Shown: positions 36,487 through 47,159 of the stretch, piece by piece
Layout: each line of letters begins with the position of its first letter
Position numbering within the stretch: position 1 is the stretch's first letter
Assembly (NCBI GenBank): GCA_029834535.1
Contig: JAQMWT010000551.1
Coordinates: forward strand, 62,001-126,000
Direction of reading: 5' to 3'
DNA: 64,000 nt
Origin: Chrysophaeum taylorii
Lineage: Eukaryota > Sar > Pelagophyceae > Pelagomonadales > Pelagomonadaceae
Program-made: the position numbers and the translations under genes
Notes under the pieces: generated by a model
What the model saw: only the letters and a program-made list of their open reading frames with translations
The model's database searches: none
Told to the model about the DNA's origin: nothing

Positions 36487-37809
36487 TCTTAACTACTAAT
36501 CGACAGATGTTTGTCTGTCTGTTTGTTTGTTTGTCTGTTTGTCCCTCGACTTAGGGTAAGGATCAGGTAGGCGCGAGAGCCAGACAGTGATCCATCAGGC
36601 CGGGCTCGCTGTGCCCTCACCGCCCTCACCCATGTCGCCGCCTCGGGGAACCCCGCCCAGGCCGCCCGATCCCAGCAGGACGTCACCCTTCGTCGCACAT
36701 ACGCCCGGCGGCAGCATGCGTACGACCTACGGGCGGGGCCCGTCCTCTCTTCGCCTGCCCCACGCCTCGGCGATGACCCCGACTAGGTCCCGCGTACTTA
36801 TCTCCGCCCGTCAAGCACATCCTTCATACCCCACAAACCCACCCACATCCTTCATGCTCCCCACACACACCCCCCCCTCTTAGCAGTCGACATTTAAAGA
36901 CAGACAGTGATCCTCCAAGCCGTCTACGGCGACCTCGCAGACTATTTCCACGACCCGCGGCGGCTCTTTCAGCGCGCCATTCTCGCGCCCCGTCGAAACG
37001 ATGTTGTCGATGCTGACAACGCGCGCATGACCGCGGCCTTTTTTTCCCGAAGACGAGGCGTCGGAGTTCTTTTCGGCCGACTAGGTTGGGTCGGAAGCCG
37101 ACGCCTCGCTCTTTACAGTCGAGTTTTCAACTCCCTGACAACCAACGGCATGCTGACTTTGATCGCGAGCTTAAAGTCTTCGCAACCTCGACCCGTCGCA
37201 CGGCGACTGCAACGGTACCAGATACATCATCGATAGTGTCGTGTCACCGAGGCTCCTCCAACCTGTATCCCTCAAGCCCCACCGACGCCAAACGATCAAC
37301 AAGAGCCAGAGGCAGACGCCCCGCAAGGTCGGCGTCCTCTTGCCCAAGCCCGTCTTCTGCCACGTCCAGCTCTACGTGGCTCTCTGTCGATCGGCAACCC
37401 CGAGGATATCCTCTTCTGAGTCGACGACTCCACCCTACCCCACACGTGCTGCGCAATACCGATAAGCCCCCTCCCGGCGTCTACACGCGCACGGTAGGTG
37501 AACTTACTGGGACCAGGTGAACTTACTGGGGTTTGAGATTGGGACTAGGTGAACTTAGTGACCAGGTGAACTTACTGAGACCAAGTGAACTTACAGGGGT
37601 TTTTAGAGTGAACGCAAAGGCGAGCGGCGTGTACGGATCAAAGCAGCTTGGATTGGCGGAGGTGAGAGCGACGAGCTCGAAGGAGAGTGGGGTGAGTGGA
37701 TGTGAGCACGAGTGGGCTTACACCGAACTTACTGGGGTTAGAGATTGGGACCAGGTGAACTTACTGGGGTTAGAGATTGGGAGTAGGTGAACTTACTGGC
37801 CTGCACTTG
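36487..37809 (+). mobile_element. Helitron-like element, copy 3, with empty site in the window
   Basis: 1323 bp, starts TCTTAACTACTAATCG and ends CCTGCACTTG. Flanks are GTAGTATGCGTA on the left and TATATATAAAGC on the right. The sister junction at 26178/26179 reads GTAGTATGCGTATATATATA with nothing between. This fixes the insertion to one A/T dinucleotide, with no target duplication beyond an ambiguous single T, as expected for Helitrons. Internally it has AILAPRRNDVVDADN, SQRQTPRKVGVLLPKPVF, QLYVALCR and the GTGAACTTACTGG array. Positions about 36597-36896 are extra sequence interrupting the leader (see next entry). Confidence 0.88.
36597..36896 (+). repeat. Mobile-element fragment nested in Helitron-like copy 3
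   Basis: Starts CCATCAGGCCGGGCTCGC and matches the 3' end of the 209-residue frame at 25290-25470 (CATGTCGCCGCCTCGGG, CAGGACGTCAC, CTCGGCGATGACCCCGAC), then an ACCCCACAAACCCACCC-type C-rich tail and GTCGACATTTAAAGACAGACA. Helicase-related sequence resumes at GTGATCCTCCAAGCCG, with the CAGACAGTGATCC string present on both sides. It was captured or inserted into the Helitron-like copy. Confidence 0.7.
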
Positions 37810-40800
37810 TATATATAAAGCTGTACATACTAAATCTAAGAGTCGACATATGAGGAGAGATCTACATATGATAAAAAAGATCATGTATGTCATAAAAAGC
37901 AGATGAATGGGTACTGGAAAAAAAAATAAAGTTTGCGCCTCTCAACTCGTTCCACAGACACTCGTCGTCTTGGGCGCCATCGTGCCGTAAGTAGCTCGCC
38001 CTCTCTCACCCCGCATTCCTTTGCACTCGAATCTCTGATCGACCACTCTGAGCTGCCCCCCTTCCACGCCCGCTCTGCTTGTATCCTTTGAGTTTACTCG
38101 TATGCCCGCGGCCGCGAGAAGTTGGCCTTCGATGTAAACCCAAGGTCCCTAGCCAGAGACCTTGGACCACGACAAGACGGCCTTCGGCCGACATAAAACC
38201 AAGATTAACAAACCAAGATTAATTTCGGCAAAGTTCCCGTTGGCCTAAAACCAAGATGTTACTTGCCGATAGCCTGCTTCTTATGAACGGATTGCTGCCT
38301 TGGGGAGACGTTAAGCAAAGCGGCTTGGTACGGCATGTTCGGTAGTGTACGTGGCTGGAAACGTCTGAGACACAGGGAAGACAAGGCTGTGGGTCGCCTA
38401 CGACCCGTCGTTTGACTCCAGCAGGTGCCGCCTTAGACCGCCGACCCGCTGCGTCCAATGGGGTTCGGACAGCCCAAAGTCTTTTTGCGCAATCAGCCTT
38501 TCCAGCATGTCACAAGAGATATCCCCGCCCCGAACGCGTCATATAGCTCACTTCGATGCTCCCCCACCACCAACCCCTGTCGCAACCGCGACAGGTAATA
38601 AGCTCTAGCCTAAGTGTGTTGCCCCTTCGATGGGAGAGAGGCGCGGTCCTCGGGCACCTGGGGACGAGCATTCTTAGATCTGGTCACGCCTAATAATCAC
38701 CCCTTCCACATACATTCTCGCTCTGGCCAGGCAAGCGCATGGTGACGGAGGTTGTATTAGGGGACGCAAGATTCCGATAGAGCGAGAGCTCGCGAGTGTT
38801 GGGGGCGTTCGTGCACTCGGCCAGCCCATGGTCGCGATCACGGAGACTGTGGCTGCTTTGCGGTAGTATCATTGAGGAGCTTGGAGTAGTCTTGGGCTGG
38901 GCAGCCCTGGAGGTACGTACCCGGCGCATAGCTGTTCGAGGAGACAGTATCAGCCGTGTCTCCACTCGGGAGCTGGGCCATGGGTCCGAGAATGACGCCG
39001 TCTGGCACGACATCGCCAGCCCACGTGATAGAACGTGGATGCAAAATTGCTTCAGGGCCGATCCTTTTCTCGCGGAACAACAGTTGCCCGTGCATGAGGA
39101 CGTGCGCCATGTTGTATGCGCTGTCATCGACTACGGCGTCGGGACCAATTGTTAGCAACGGCGGTTCGAAGATCCTAGTTGAGCTGTTCAGAAAGGCGCT
39201 TGGGGCAACGTTTGCCCCGAAGAAGCGCAGGTAGACCTGGGTTGACATTTTTCTCTTTTCGGACACGGACAGGAACACGAACTCTCACACACAGACCAGC
39301 GCATCAGCGATCCATAGGGATGCGAGAAAGCCGTGGACTCTGATGGACACGTTGGTGAGACGAGAGCCGCGAAGAAGTGCTAGAGTGTGTCTGTTGATTG
39401 CATTAGTCGTGTGCTGGTATTCCAAATATGCGACTTGAAAGTAAAACGGCGCGTAGGTGTCGATCTTCCAGTCGCGCAACACGACCCACTGCCAGGCGCG
39501 GTAGGCGATGGCCATGGACGCATAGGCCATGAGCGCAATAGGGCCCACGAGTAGAAGCGCAGACGTACGCTCGACTGGTGGCCGCCACACTTGGATACGA
39601 CCACCGCGGACACGAAAACCGTCCTCGTAATAGTCTGATTTGTAGAAGTGAGCCATGTCGTAAAAGACCAACACGGCTACCTCATACGCAGGGACAAGGG
39701 CAACAAAGCCAAGGAAAAATATGGAAACGGCTCGCACTACTGATTGACGGAATAAAGCTGTCAAGAACGTGATAGTGCGATGCGCCGCAGGCTCGTCTTC
39801 AGGCTCCTTAGTGGGCGACGAAAAGGTGTTCGACGCAAAGAATGTCGAACCCCTACGAACAACATGGTCTGCAGGAACAATACTCTGGTGGCCAACGACG
39901 GCGCTCTGTTCGACGACCACTCCGGCGTTGAGACGAGAACAGAGACCGACTCGACTGTGCGCTCCGATTTTGACTTCCTTGTATGTGCCAGCCGCGGCTT
40001 CGCAGGAGATCGTGCACGTAGAAATGTGCGTGCCATCGCCGATCTCGATAAGATCCGCTTCTACGGGCGAGAAAAAGCACGTAGTTACAATGGTTGCCGT
40101 AAACCTGTTCCGACAATCGTCAACAACACTGTGTGCGCCCACGATAACACCACCGAGCACGGTCCCAACAACAACGAAGTTTGATATCGACACTGAAGCA
40201 CAAACCAGACACGCATTCCGAGGGCTTTCATCAACAATGTGCTGACGAGACCAGTTTCTTCCCAAAGCAGGGATCCAAATCCAAACACGATGCGATACCA
40301 AATCCACTCCAAGAACCACGTCCGCAGGCGCCACGTCCAGTCATGACGCACTGACGATCCAGGATGCAGGCGTCCAATGAGAATCCATTTGAGGAGAACA
40401 ACAACGACACCAGAGACCTGCAATTAGTGGCGCCTTAGTCGACCAACCACGCGAGAACAGACAGACGCCGCCCGAGACAAACATCGCGGCGATGTAGCCC
40501 AAGACGAAGTAGGCGAGCTCCCGATACCGGAACCGCCACGCATACCAGTCTACCTGCCGCAAAATCAAACTGCAGAGGTCAAGTTGTTGTGTGAAAAAGT
40601 CAATACCTGCCGCGAAGTATACTCCAAGAAAACGTTCGATGCAAAGAAGGACGCGTAAAGGTAACAAGGCAACGTCGTGACCTTTGCCAGCTCAAACCAA
40701 AGCCACGACGCTGTGCTCGGAGGAGACGACGTTGCTACGTTCGCGATGCCCGCGAGCTGTGCTGGATTCGACTGATACAAGCTGCCGCTTGCCAGCTGCA

Positions 40801-41450
40801 TCCCGGCCATCGTTGCCGAACCATGATCGAGCACGGCGCCATGCTCGATCTTGCAACCCGGCATGACGACAGACTGCGATTTGGTTTCGGAGTGCGGCTC
40901 GAAAATAACGCGAGCAAAACGCATGCCGCCGTCTGGTTCGAACATGCGTGCGAAGACGGCACCGCTCAACGTGGCGTGCGAGCCAGCGGAGATGAGGTCG
41001 AATTCCCGGAGTAGAACCTTGATTCTCGCCCGAGGAGACACCCGAGCGCCCATCAGTAGGTAGAAGAAATTTATGAAGAGCGTGTCGTAGATAAACATCC
41101 CGACCCACAAGCTGAACTGGTCGATGAGCCGATCGACGAACCACCAGCGCACAAAATACGGCGTGCCGCGACGCGCGGCCCCTACCCGGTATCGACCGAT
41201 AATGAGCCACTTTGCAAGAATAATAATCGTTGTGAGCGATACCATAAAAAGTGGGATGATAAACGGTAGCAGAAGACCGTACGTGTACACGTTGCGTGTC
41301 CCGGCGACCTTGATGTGTGACCAGGGGGCGTTGTCGCGTCGCACATCAATGCGCTTTGAACCGATGGATTTAGCCCGCCACTGAACCCAATGCCCAAAGT
41401 GATACGACGGAATGAGCGCGATCGAAACCAAGACTACAATGACGACCACC
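37810..41450. repeat. Segment shared with copy B, in unit C
   Basis: Counterpart of 26179-29870 at constant offset of about 11.63 kb. It begins immediately after the Helitron-like insertion and ends inside the gene, near the carrier/TM1 boundary. Confidence 0.85.
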
Positions 41451-42160
41451 GAGAGCACCTGAGCCACGTCGACGACCCACTGCGGCAATCTCCCAGACCC
41501 GAGATCGATGCCGTCCGGAAGTGGCACCAGCGGCGCGAGCGCGGATTCGTCTTCCCCGCGCGCAATGCACAGAATCTTCTCGGCCAATTCGGCGATCGTA
41601 AGATTCGGATCCATAAGTGTGTTGAAACGCACTTCCACGGACAAGTCCCGCGACAAGTGTGCTTGCACGCCGAGCGCATCTTGCGATGCTAGTCCGAGGT
41701 GTGCGACGGATGTCGTCTGCGCGTCAATGTTGGTCTCCGTCAATGGTGACAAGATGTCGACGAGTACGGCTTGTACGAATGCACGCTGTTCTGGCCGGCC
41801 TTCAATCTCCGAAAGGTTTGTCGGCGCTGCCAGCTCAGACTCCCTTACAGCTTTTGATGAGGGACACTGATGTTCGGATTGTTCTTCCGACTTCTCATCG
41901 CGACCTTTCGTAACGCGCGACCGAATATTGTCAAGCCATCCTTTGCCGAGAGAACCACCACTTTGGTCGTTCAACATCGCGCTCTGCAACACTTGGTATC
42001 CCTCGATAATATGATGTCGCGTCTTGCAAAACAACGTTGCGAGCTGTACGTCATCTCTTTCAGCTTCGTGTTGAGATCGGCGAACATCGCCGATTTTTGC
42101 CGAGATTGACTTGGAGAGTTGGCACCTGGCGTCGATGCTCGCGTGAAAGTGCGATAACAT
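38838..42160 (-). CDS. Carrier domain plus Pls-like triple beta-helix membrane region, copy C
   Basis: Same 3' gene structure as copy B (introns at about 40554-40606, 40418-40466, 40105-40205 and 39237-39337). The frame opens at ATG 42160 with about 180 residues unlike B, then a carrier domain, LGLASQDALGVQ (candidate Ser in ASQ), TM1 (VLSVVVIVVLVSIALIP) and the three beta-helix modules, almost identical to B. The C-terminus again ends LNDTTAKQPQSP. It may be a stand-alone protein loaded in trans by the FAAL encoded just upstream, or the 3' part of one long gene starting at 46732. I cannot decide, because joining introns around 42160-42700 are not convincing. Confidence 0.75.
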
Positions 42161-42685
42161 TTATTTCACGTGCCACCACATAAAAAAAAAACTGTTGCAC
42201 GAGAATATTAAAAAAAAAACGAACATAGCTCGCGAACACAGTTTTAAGCACGCAAGCTGCGCGCTCAACTCCCCCAAGGCAGTGCTGATCTCCGTCGGCT
42301 GCCAGTCGTACATTGCTGTCGAAATCCGCTTGAGCTCTGGGTCACACGCGAGAGAAACGGCGTGCGTGTTCAACATCATGATGCGCATCCACAAAAACAA
42401 AGTTGGATCTTTGTTCGCTAAGGATAAAGAGCACGGCACTAAGAGCTTCGCAACGTAAAGCAGGAACAATCCTGGTTCAGTGAAACAAAACGAAAGACTC
42501 CAAAGAACATATATCTGGACCCACTCCGACATCATCATAACTGGGCATATCTCCATGCGCACCATCGTGGCAACACGCGCATACAGCGTCCCTGTGGCAA
42601 TTCCCACTCGCGCAGTTGATTGTTGAAGCGCGCAGCTCCAGTAGGCGAGTTCGAAACCAGCGCCTGACATGATGGTTGTCAGCAC
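42161..42685 (-). CDS. Uncharacterised coding block in FAAL locus C
   Basis: A 174-residue frame between two larger ones, not recognised. It looks helical (AYWSCALQQSTARVGIATG, EWVQIYVLWSLSFCFTEPG, LFLWMRIMMLNTHAVSLACD, DWQPTEISTALGELSAQLA). The last 20 residues are poly-T/A noise, so the real 3' edge is probably a splice donor before 42240. Most likely an exon of a longer gene with the neighbours at 42679-44202 and 38838-42160. Confidence 0.4.
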   Translation of the reverse strand: MLTTIMSGAGFELAYWSCALQQSTARVGIATGTLYARVATMVRMEICPVMMMSEWVQIYVLWSLSFCFTEPGLFLLYVAKLLVPCSLSLANKDPTLFLWMRIMMLNTHAVSLACDPELKRISTAMYDWQPTEISTALGELSAQLACLKLCSRAMFVFFLIFSCNSFFFMWWHVK

Positions 42686-44202
42686 GTCGCGTAAACATTA
42701 TAGTATACGCCGCCGACTAAGCATATGGTGGACACTGGCGCAGCGCGAGCGCTGTGGTCTAAATTTTTGGATACGTTTTCAATAGACGCCATCATGACAT
42801 TCTCCGCGAGCAATTCGCCAGCTACACGCGCAGTGGCGAGTTGACTCGGATCGCGTCTCATCTCGGCTAGGCCTCGCGCGGCTGATACGACAGCCTCGCG
42901 CTTCATGAGCCTGTGTGTGATTTGAGTCGAATGGAGGAATACGTGACACTCGTACTCGATTGGTGTGGACGCGTCGTTGACTTCAGCCGCGTCTTTGGCA
43001 TCTTTGGAGCGACTCATGGCAGCTTCTTGCGCCTTCAAGAAATCGAGCAAGAAGTCCGAGTTTCCGGGCGGCGCAAATGGATGCAGCATTGATACGCCGA
43101 TAGTGTGAAGAGCAAAACAATAGACGACCGCGCGTCGCAGGTCGGCGGCGGCGCGATCGTCTGACGTGGGGAGGTCCCGGCCAGGCCGTTGGATTTCGAG
43201 TTCTTGCGCGACGCGCAGCAGCACGGGCATCCTGATGACGTTGGACTTAACTGCTTCGACAAAATCTGCGACGTTTACGACGGACTCGTCGTACTCGAGA
43301 CGTTGCATTAACTCGTCTGGAACGGCAAGTTGCCGAAGTATCCCGGGCACGTCTGGATGATCTTTGAGTGAGGTGTCTGGCGGAAACAGGCTGCAAATCT
43401 GCTTCGCGACGCGCTCGACGAGGGCCAAGCCGCGAGAATACACTTTGTCGCAGCTCCCAGATTGCTTCTCAATAAAAAAAAGATCGACAGCATTCGGCTC
43501 GACGACAGCTATCGCTGTTCGTGCAGCAGCGGCGGCTTGTGTGTCGTCGATGCTGTCTTTGTCGCCGAGCGCGAGAATCGTGTCGCGGAGTGCGCCCAAA
43601 GGAGTCGAACCGTCGACGCCAGAATGCGCATCGAGGCCGGAAGCGATCAGATCCTCGTCAACTTCCTCTGGCCAAAAATCAGTCGTGACGTTGACAGCAG
43701 ACCAGAAGTAGCGATTGTCGGTCGCCCATCGATTGAAACGCATCATTCTTCGATCTCGGGTCTCGCCGACGACGATGCCAAAGCGGAAGCAACCAAATTT
43801 ATCGGCGTGCCTGGGGGGTCGAAAAATCAAGTAGTTGAACGCACGAGCGTGCACACGACACCAATTTTCGAACTTCCAAAACACCGCAGCGTGCGCGAGA
43901 TTCATCTCGGCATCGAGACTGTCAAAGCTATCGAGTGCTGCGAGGAGTGACCTCGAGCTCGAAGCATGCGGAACGAACTCGACGACGCCGTTCTCATAGA
44001 GCACGAGCACGTAGACTTGTTGCGGTAGTTGCGCGTCTCCTCCTCGAAAATCGGTCTCAATCTCTTCTTTCGATATGACTATCTTTGCAACGACAGCAGC
44101 CTCGCGCGCGCGGCGGTCACAGCCTTGATGACGCTGTCCATAGAGGTTTTCACCTGAGGAACGAACTTTCAAGCCACTATGTGGACCCTCAATCTGTGAC
44201 AC
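42679..44202 (-). CDS. Uncharacterised extension domain of FAAL copy C
   Basis: A 507-residue frame I do not recognise. It can be spliced in frame to the FAAL part: a 156-nt intron (44154-44309, GTTGATT...TTCCTCAG, containing the (TCTG)n run) joins STNLS to ENLYGQRHQG, and the total from 46732 to the stop at 42679 is then exactly 1284 codons. Visible segments: EEIETDFRGGDAQLPQQVYV, FWKFENWCRVHARAFNYLIF, WSAVNVTTDFWPEEVDEDL, LVERVAKQICSLFPPDTSL, VVYCFALHTIGVSMLHPF. There is no counterpart in copies A or B. It ends 6 bp inside the next block. Confidence 0.5.
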   Translation of the reverse strand: MSQIEGPHSGLKVRSSGENLYGQRHQGCDRRAREAAVVAKIVISKEEIETDFRGGDAQLPQQVYVLVLYENGVVEFVPHASSSRSLLAALDSFDSLDAEMNLAHAAVFWKFENWCRVHARAFNYLIFRPPRHADKFGCFRFGIVVGETRDRRMMRFNRWATDNRYFWSAVNVTTDFWPEEVDEDLIASGLDAHSGVDGSTPLGALRDTILALGDKDSIDDTQAAAAARTAIAVVEPNAVDLFFIEKQSGSCDKVYSRGLALVERVAKQICSLFPPDTSLKDHPDVPGILRQLAVPDELMQRLEYDESVVNVADFVEAVKSNVIRMPVLLRVAQELEIQRPGRDLPTSDDRAAADLRRAVVYCFALHTIGVSMLHPFAPPGNSDFLLDFLKAQEAAMSRSKDAKDAAEVNDASTPIEYECHVFLHSTQITHRLMKREAVVSAARGLAEMRRDPSQLATARVAGELLAENVMMASIENVSKNLDHSARAAPVSTICLVGGVYYNVYATC

Positions 44203-44216
44203 ACTACAGACCTAGC

Positions 44217-44248
<32 letters not shown>

Positions 44249-44250
44249 GC
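44217..44250 (+). repeat. (TCTG)n microsatellite
   Basis: About 34 bp of TCTG repeats, inside the proposed 156-nt intron of FAAL copy C. Confidence 0.9.
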
Positions 44251-44304
44251 AAAATATATCAAACGGACGCATGGTAATCGCCGCCGCGTGTTGCATGAGA
44301 GAAA

Positions 44305-46732
44305 TCAACTCAGGTTCGTACTATCGTCTATGATGTTTCCGGCATTGATATGGAAGCGTTGAATAAAGTAGTGGTCGTCGAGCACCTCCCAGACCCCCAG
44401 AAAGTCAGAAAGCTCGTAGGGTCGCCCCCTGGCCTCATTTTCTGCGAGCAAACTCTCGGACCACTTCAACGTCGGATCGGTTAGTAGTAGTGAGGTTACT
44501 CTGCTGCGCGCTTCCCGCATTGGCAACTGGCCCTTTTCCGTGTTCGCGGGAAGGTCCTCCGCATCACAAACAACCGATCTTGCGAACCGCGACAACCACT
44601 GCATAGTAGTAGTGTCTGCGCCATTCCTCTTCTCTCCGTCGTCTACCGCGTCGTGCCCATCGTCGATCACCGCAAGGGGAGTTCGCCGTCGCATATCTAC
44701 CGTCGGATTCGAATCGAAGACCACTTGGAGCTCTTCGGCTAGCAGCGCGTCTCTAATAGCTCGGCGCCGTAGCTTCCCGCTTGTCGTCTTCAAGATCGTC
44801 TCTTGCCTGATGAACACGACGCGACGCGGCCTCAAACCAACGGCTTTGGCGACGCTGGTTGAGAGCGTCGGCGCGAGAGTTTTGCATTTAGATTCAGCGT
44901 TATCGCGAACTTCGAGTACGACGCAGAGAAGGCACTCGCCATCGTCGTCATTGCTGGGGACAGCAAACGCAGCCGTACATCCCGGTCGCGCGGCGTCGGC
45001 CGCGGCCTCCGTCGCCGCCGCGATTTCGACGTCATCGCTGTAATATTTCTCGCCCGCGATGACGATCAAGTCTTTGATTCGACCGCAGATAAACAAGCGC
45101 CCGTCCTCGATGAACGCCTCATCGCCGGTCCTCAGGTAAACCTTGCCGTCGTCCGGGTCGACTCTGGCTCTGAAAGTTTCTGCGCTCAGTTCCGGCGGCT
45201 CGCCCCAGTAGCCCTGGGCGATCGAGCCAGAGCTCAACCACACCTCTCCAGGAGAGCCGTCCGACACGACGCGCCGAGTATCCGCATCGACGACGAGAAC
45301 GTCGATCAAAAACTCGGAGCCGCATGAGGCGAGGTCTGGCCGGCGCCGCGACGTAAAAATGCCCGTGGTTTCGCCGCACGTTGAAGCTACGTGCTCTGCC
45401 AAGCCGTAAACCGGCGCGAAGATGTCGCAGTTGCCCTCGTCGGGGAGGTTGCAACGCGCGCCGAAGTAGGCGGCAAACTCCCGCAAGATCGAAGGCATGC
45501 ATCGTTGGCCAGCGCCACAAATCAAATGAGACACGCAACCGAGGTCGACGTCGCTGACATCAGCACGGGCGGCGCGCTTCGTGCACAGCTGGTACGCGAA
45601 GTCAGGCGCTGCGGTCCACAGCGCTTTGTAGTGGGACACGGCGCGCAACCACGCTAATGGGTCGGCGAGGAACGAGAGGGCCGAGAAATTGACCATGTGA
45701 TAGCCGGCGCAAAACGGCCCCATCAACGTCGCAATCAAACCCAGGTCGTGGAAATGTGGGAGCCAGCTGACAGCGACGACGCGCTCCGACGCGTCGTGGA
45801 GATTGTTCAAGCGGGTACTCCGTGCCTCTCCAAGGCGGACATCGAGGCTTCGGCGCTGCATGGGCAAGAAAACATCGTTGAGATTTTGCCACATGTTGCC
45901 GTGCGAAATCGTGACACCCTTGGGATCCCTAAAAAAGCAGTCGAGATATTCGGGGCGCCGCGACAAACACTCACCCTGTCGAGCCAGACGTGAATTGAAG
46001 GAAGGCAACGGAGTCCTCGGTGGATTGGTCGAGACGGCCGGTGCTTTGATGCTGGTCACCGCGCGCGCGAACGGGTGATTGGCACGCGACGTATTGCTGC
46101 TGGTCGTCACGACTTGCTTGAATCCCCTCCGCATTAAAATCGAAGCTGTCGGCGACTGATGGGCAGGTTTCCATCGATGTCTCGCCCGCCAAAGTGGAGG
46201 TGGCGTCGTCTGAGTTCACCAGCCGATTAAAAAATAGGGGGCGTTCGTCGCCGCCTTCGCCCAGACCTTCCGTGCTGTGCCAACGTCTGACCGCGTGCCA
46301 CGTGCTCGTTGTCGCTCGCAGCTTGTCCACGACGCTATCAGCGAGGCCCACCTGCGCGCCGCATGTGGTAGCTACAAGGTCCAGCTTCTCGAGTCCAAGG
46401 TTGGCGGGATCGGGAGGGCAATTCGGCACGGCCAAGACGCCGGCGCGAAGACACGCGACGAAGGCGACGAAGAACTCGGGTCCCTGCGCATAAACGAGCA
46501 TGGCGCGATCGCTCGGCGCGAGACCGACGTCCTCCTTGAGGAGCCACTCGCCCACGAACGCCGAGCGGCTCCAGACCTCGCCATACGACACGTTGGCAGC
46601 TTCGGCGCCGGCGCCGTCGAGCCACGTCAAGAATGTTTCGTCATCGAGCGCAGCTGCTGTCTTGCGTGCCTGTCCCTGCCACCGCACTTCGTCGCTCCAA
46701 GGGCGCCACCATCGCGGCCTACTCGACGTCAT
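44305..46732 (-). CDS. Fatty-acyl-AMP ligase, copy C
   Basis: Starts at ATG 46732 (MTSSRPRWWRPWSDE, aligned with copy B). One short intron (45929-45974, 46 nt, GTGAGTG...TTTTTTAG) lies at the same place and phase as intron 1 of B. The rest is uninterrupted: introns 2-4 of B are absent. Motifs: FLQFTSGSTG, DPKGVTISHGN, SWLPHFHDLGL, YGLAEHVASTCG, YLRTGDEAFIEDGRL and TSGKLRRRAI with the adenylation lysine. FAALs activate fatty acids as acyl-adenylates and hand them to a carrier protein rather than to CoA. The frame stops at 44305 after a short linker, or splices at 44309 into the extension block. Clearly diverged from copies A and B. Confidence 0.8.
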
Positions 46733-46849
46733 ACCCGCGTCGCCCTGCCTCCTTCGAGCGTGTCTTGTGTCTGATTGTATCGCGCGGCAAATAAATCGTG
46801 CCCAGAGTGTCTTCGTTGACACCAATATACATCACGGGTAGTATAACCA

Positions 46850-47159
46850 CGCACAAAAAAACATTGATTTTTGACATAAAAACTTTCCCCGAGAAACGGC
46901 GCGTGCCTTGCCTTGCCTTGCCCTGGACGTGGCTGGGGTCTTCCTTGCTCAGGCCGTTGCGTCAGCGAGGTCGACTGGACGCACTGGTAGGGCGGGAGAA
47001 AGTTCCGAAACTTTCTGGGAAAAAAGAAGCGAGGAAAAATGAGCATGAGAGCTTCTTCAGTAAGAGCGTGCAGCGAGACGTTTGCCACGCGCAAGCCGAC
47101 GAAAAACATTCGGGCCAGCGAACTTCGCTCGTAATTATAACGGCGGAGACTCTGGTGTT
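46850..47159. other. Upstream region of FAAL copy C, no gene recognised
   Basis: Contains a short CTTGC repeat (about 46905-46922) and purine-rich DNA. It does not match the upstream DNA of copies A and B, so the duplicated unit of A and B did not include this side of copy C. Confidence 0.4.

Noticed and set aside
44217-44250. (TCTG)n run as another Helitron-like 5' leader
   Set aside because: No TAACTACTAATCG start and no helicase or GTGAACTTACTGG array follows.
46733-46825. Upstream start (31 extra residues) for FAAL copy C
   Set aside because: Copies A, B and C align from MTSS(K/R)P; the extra residues have no counterpart.
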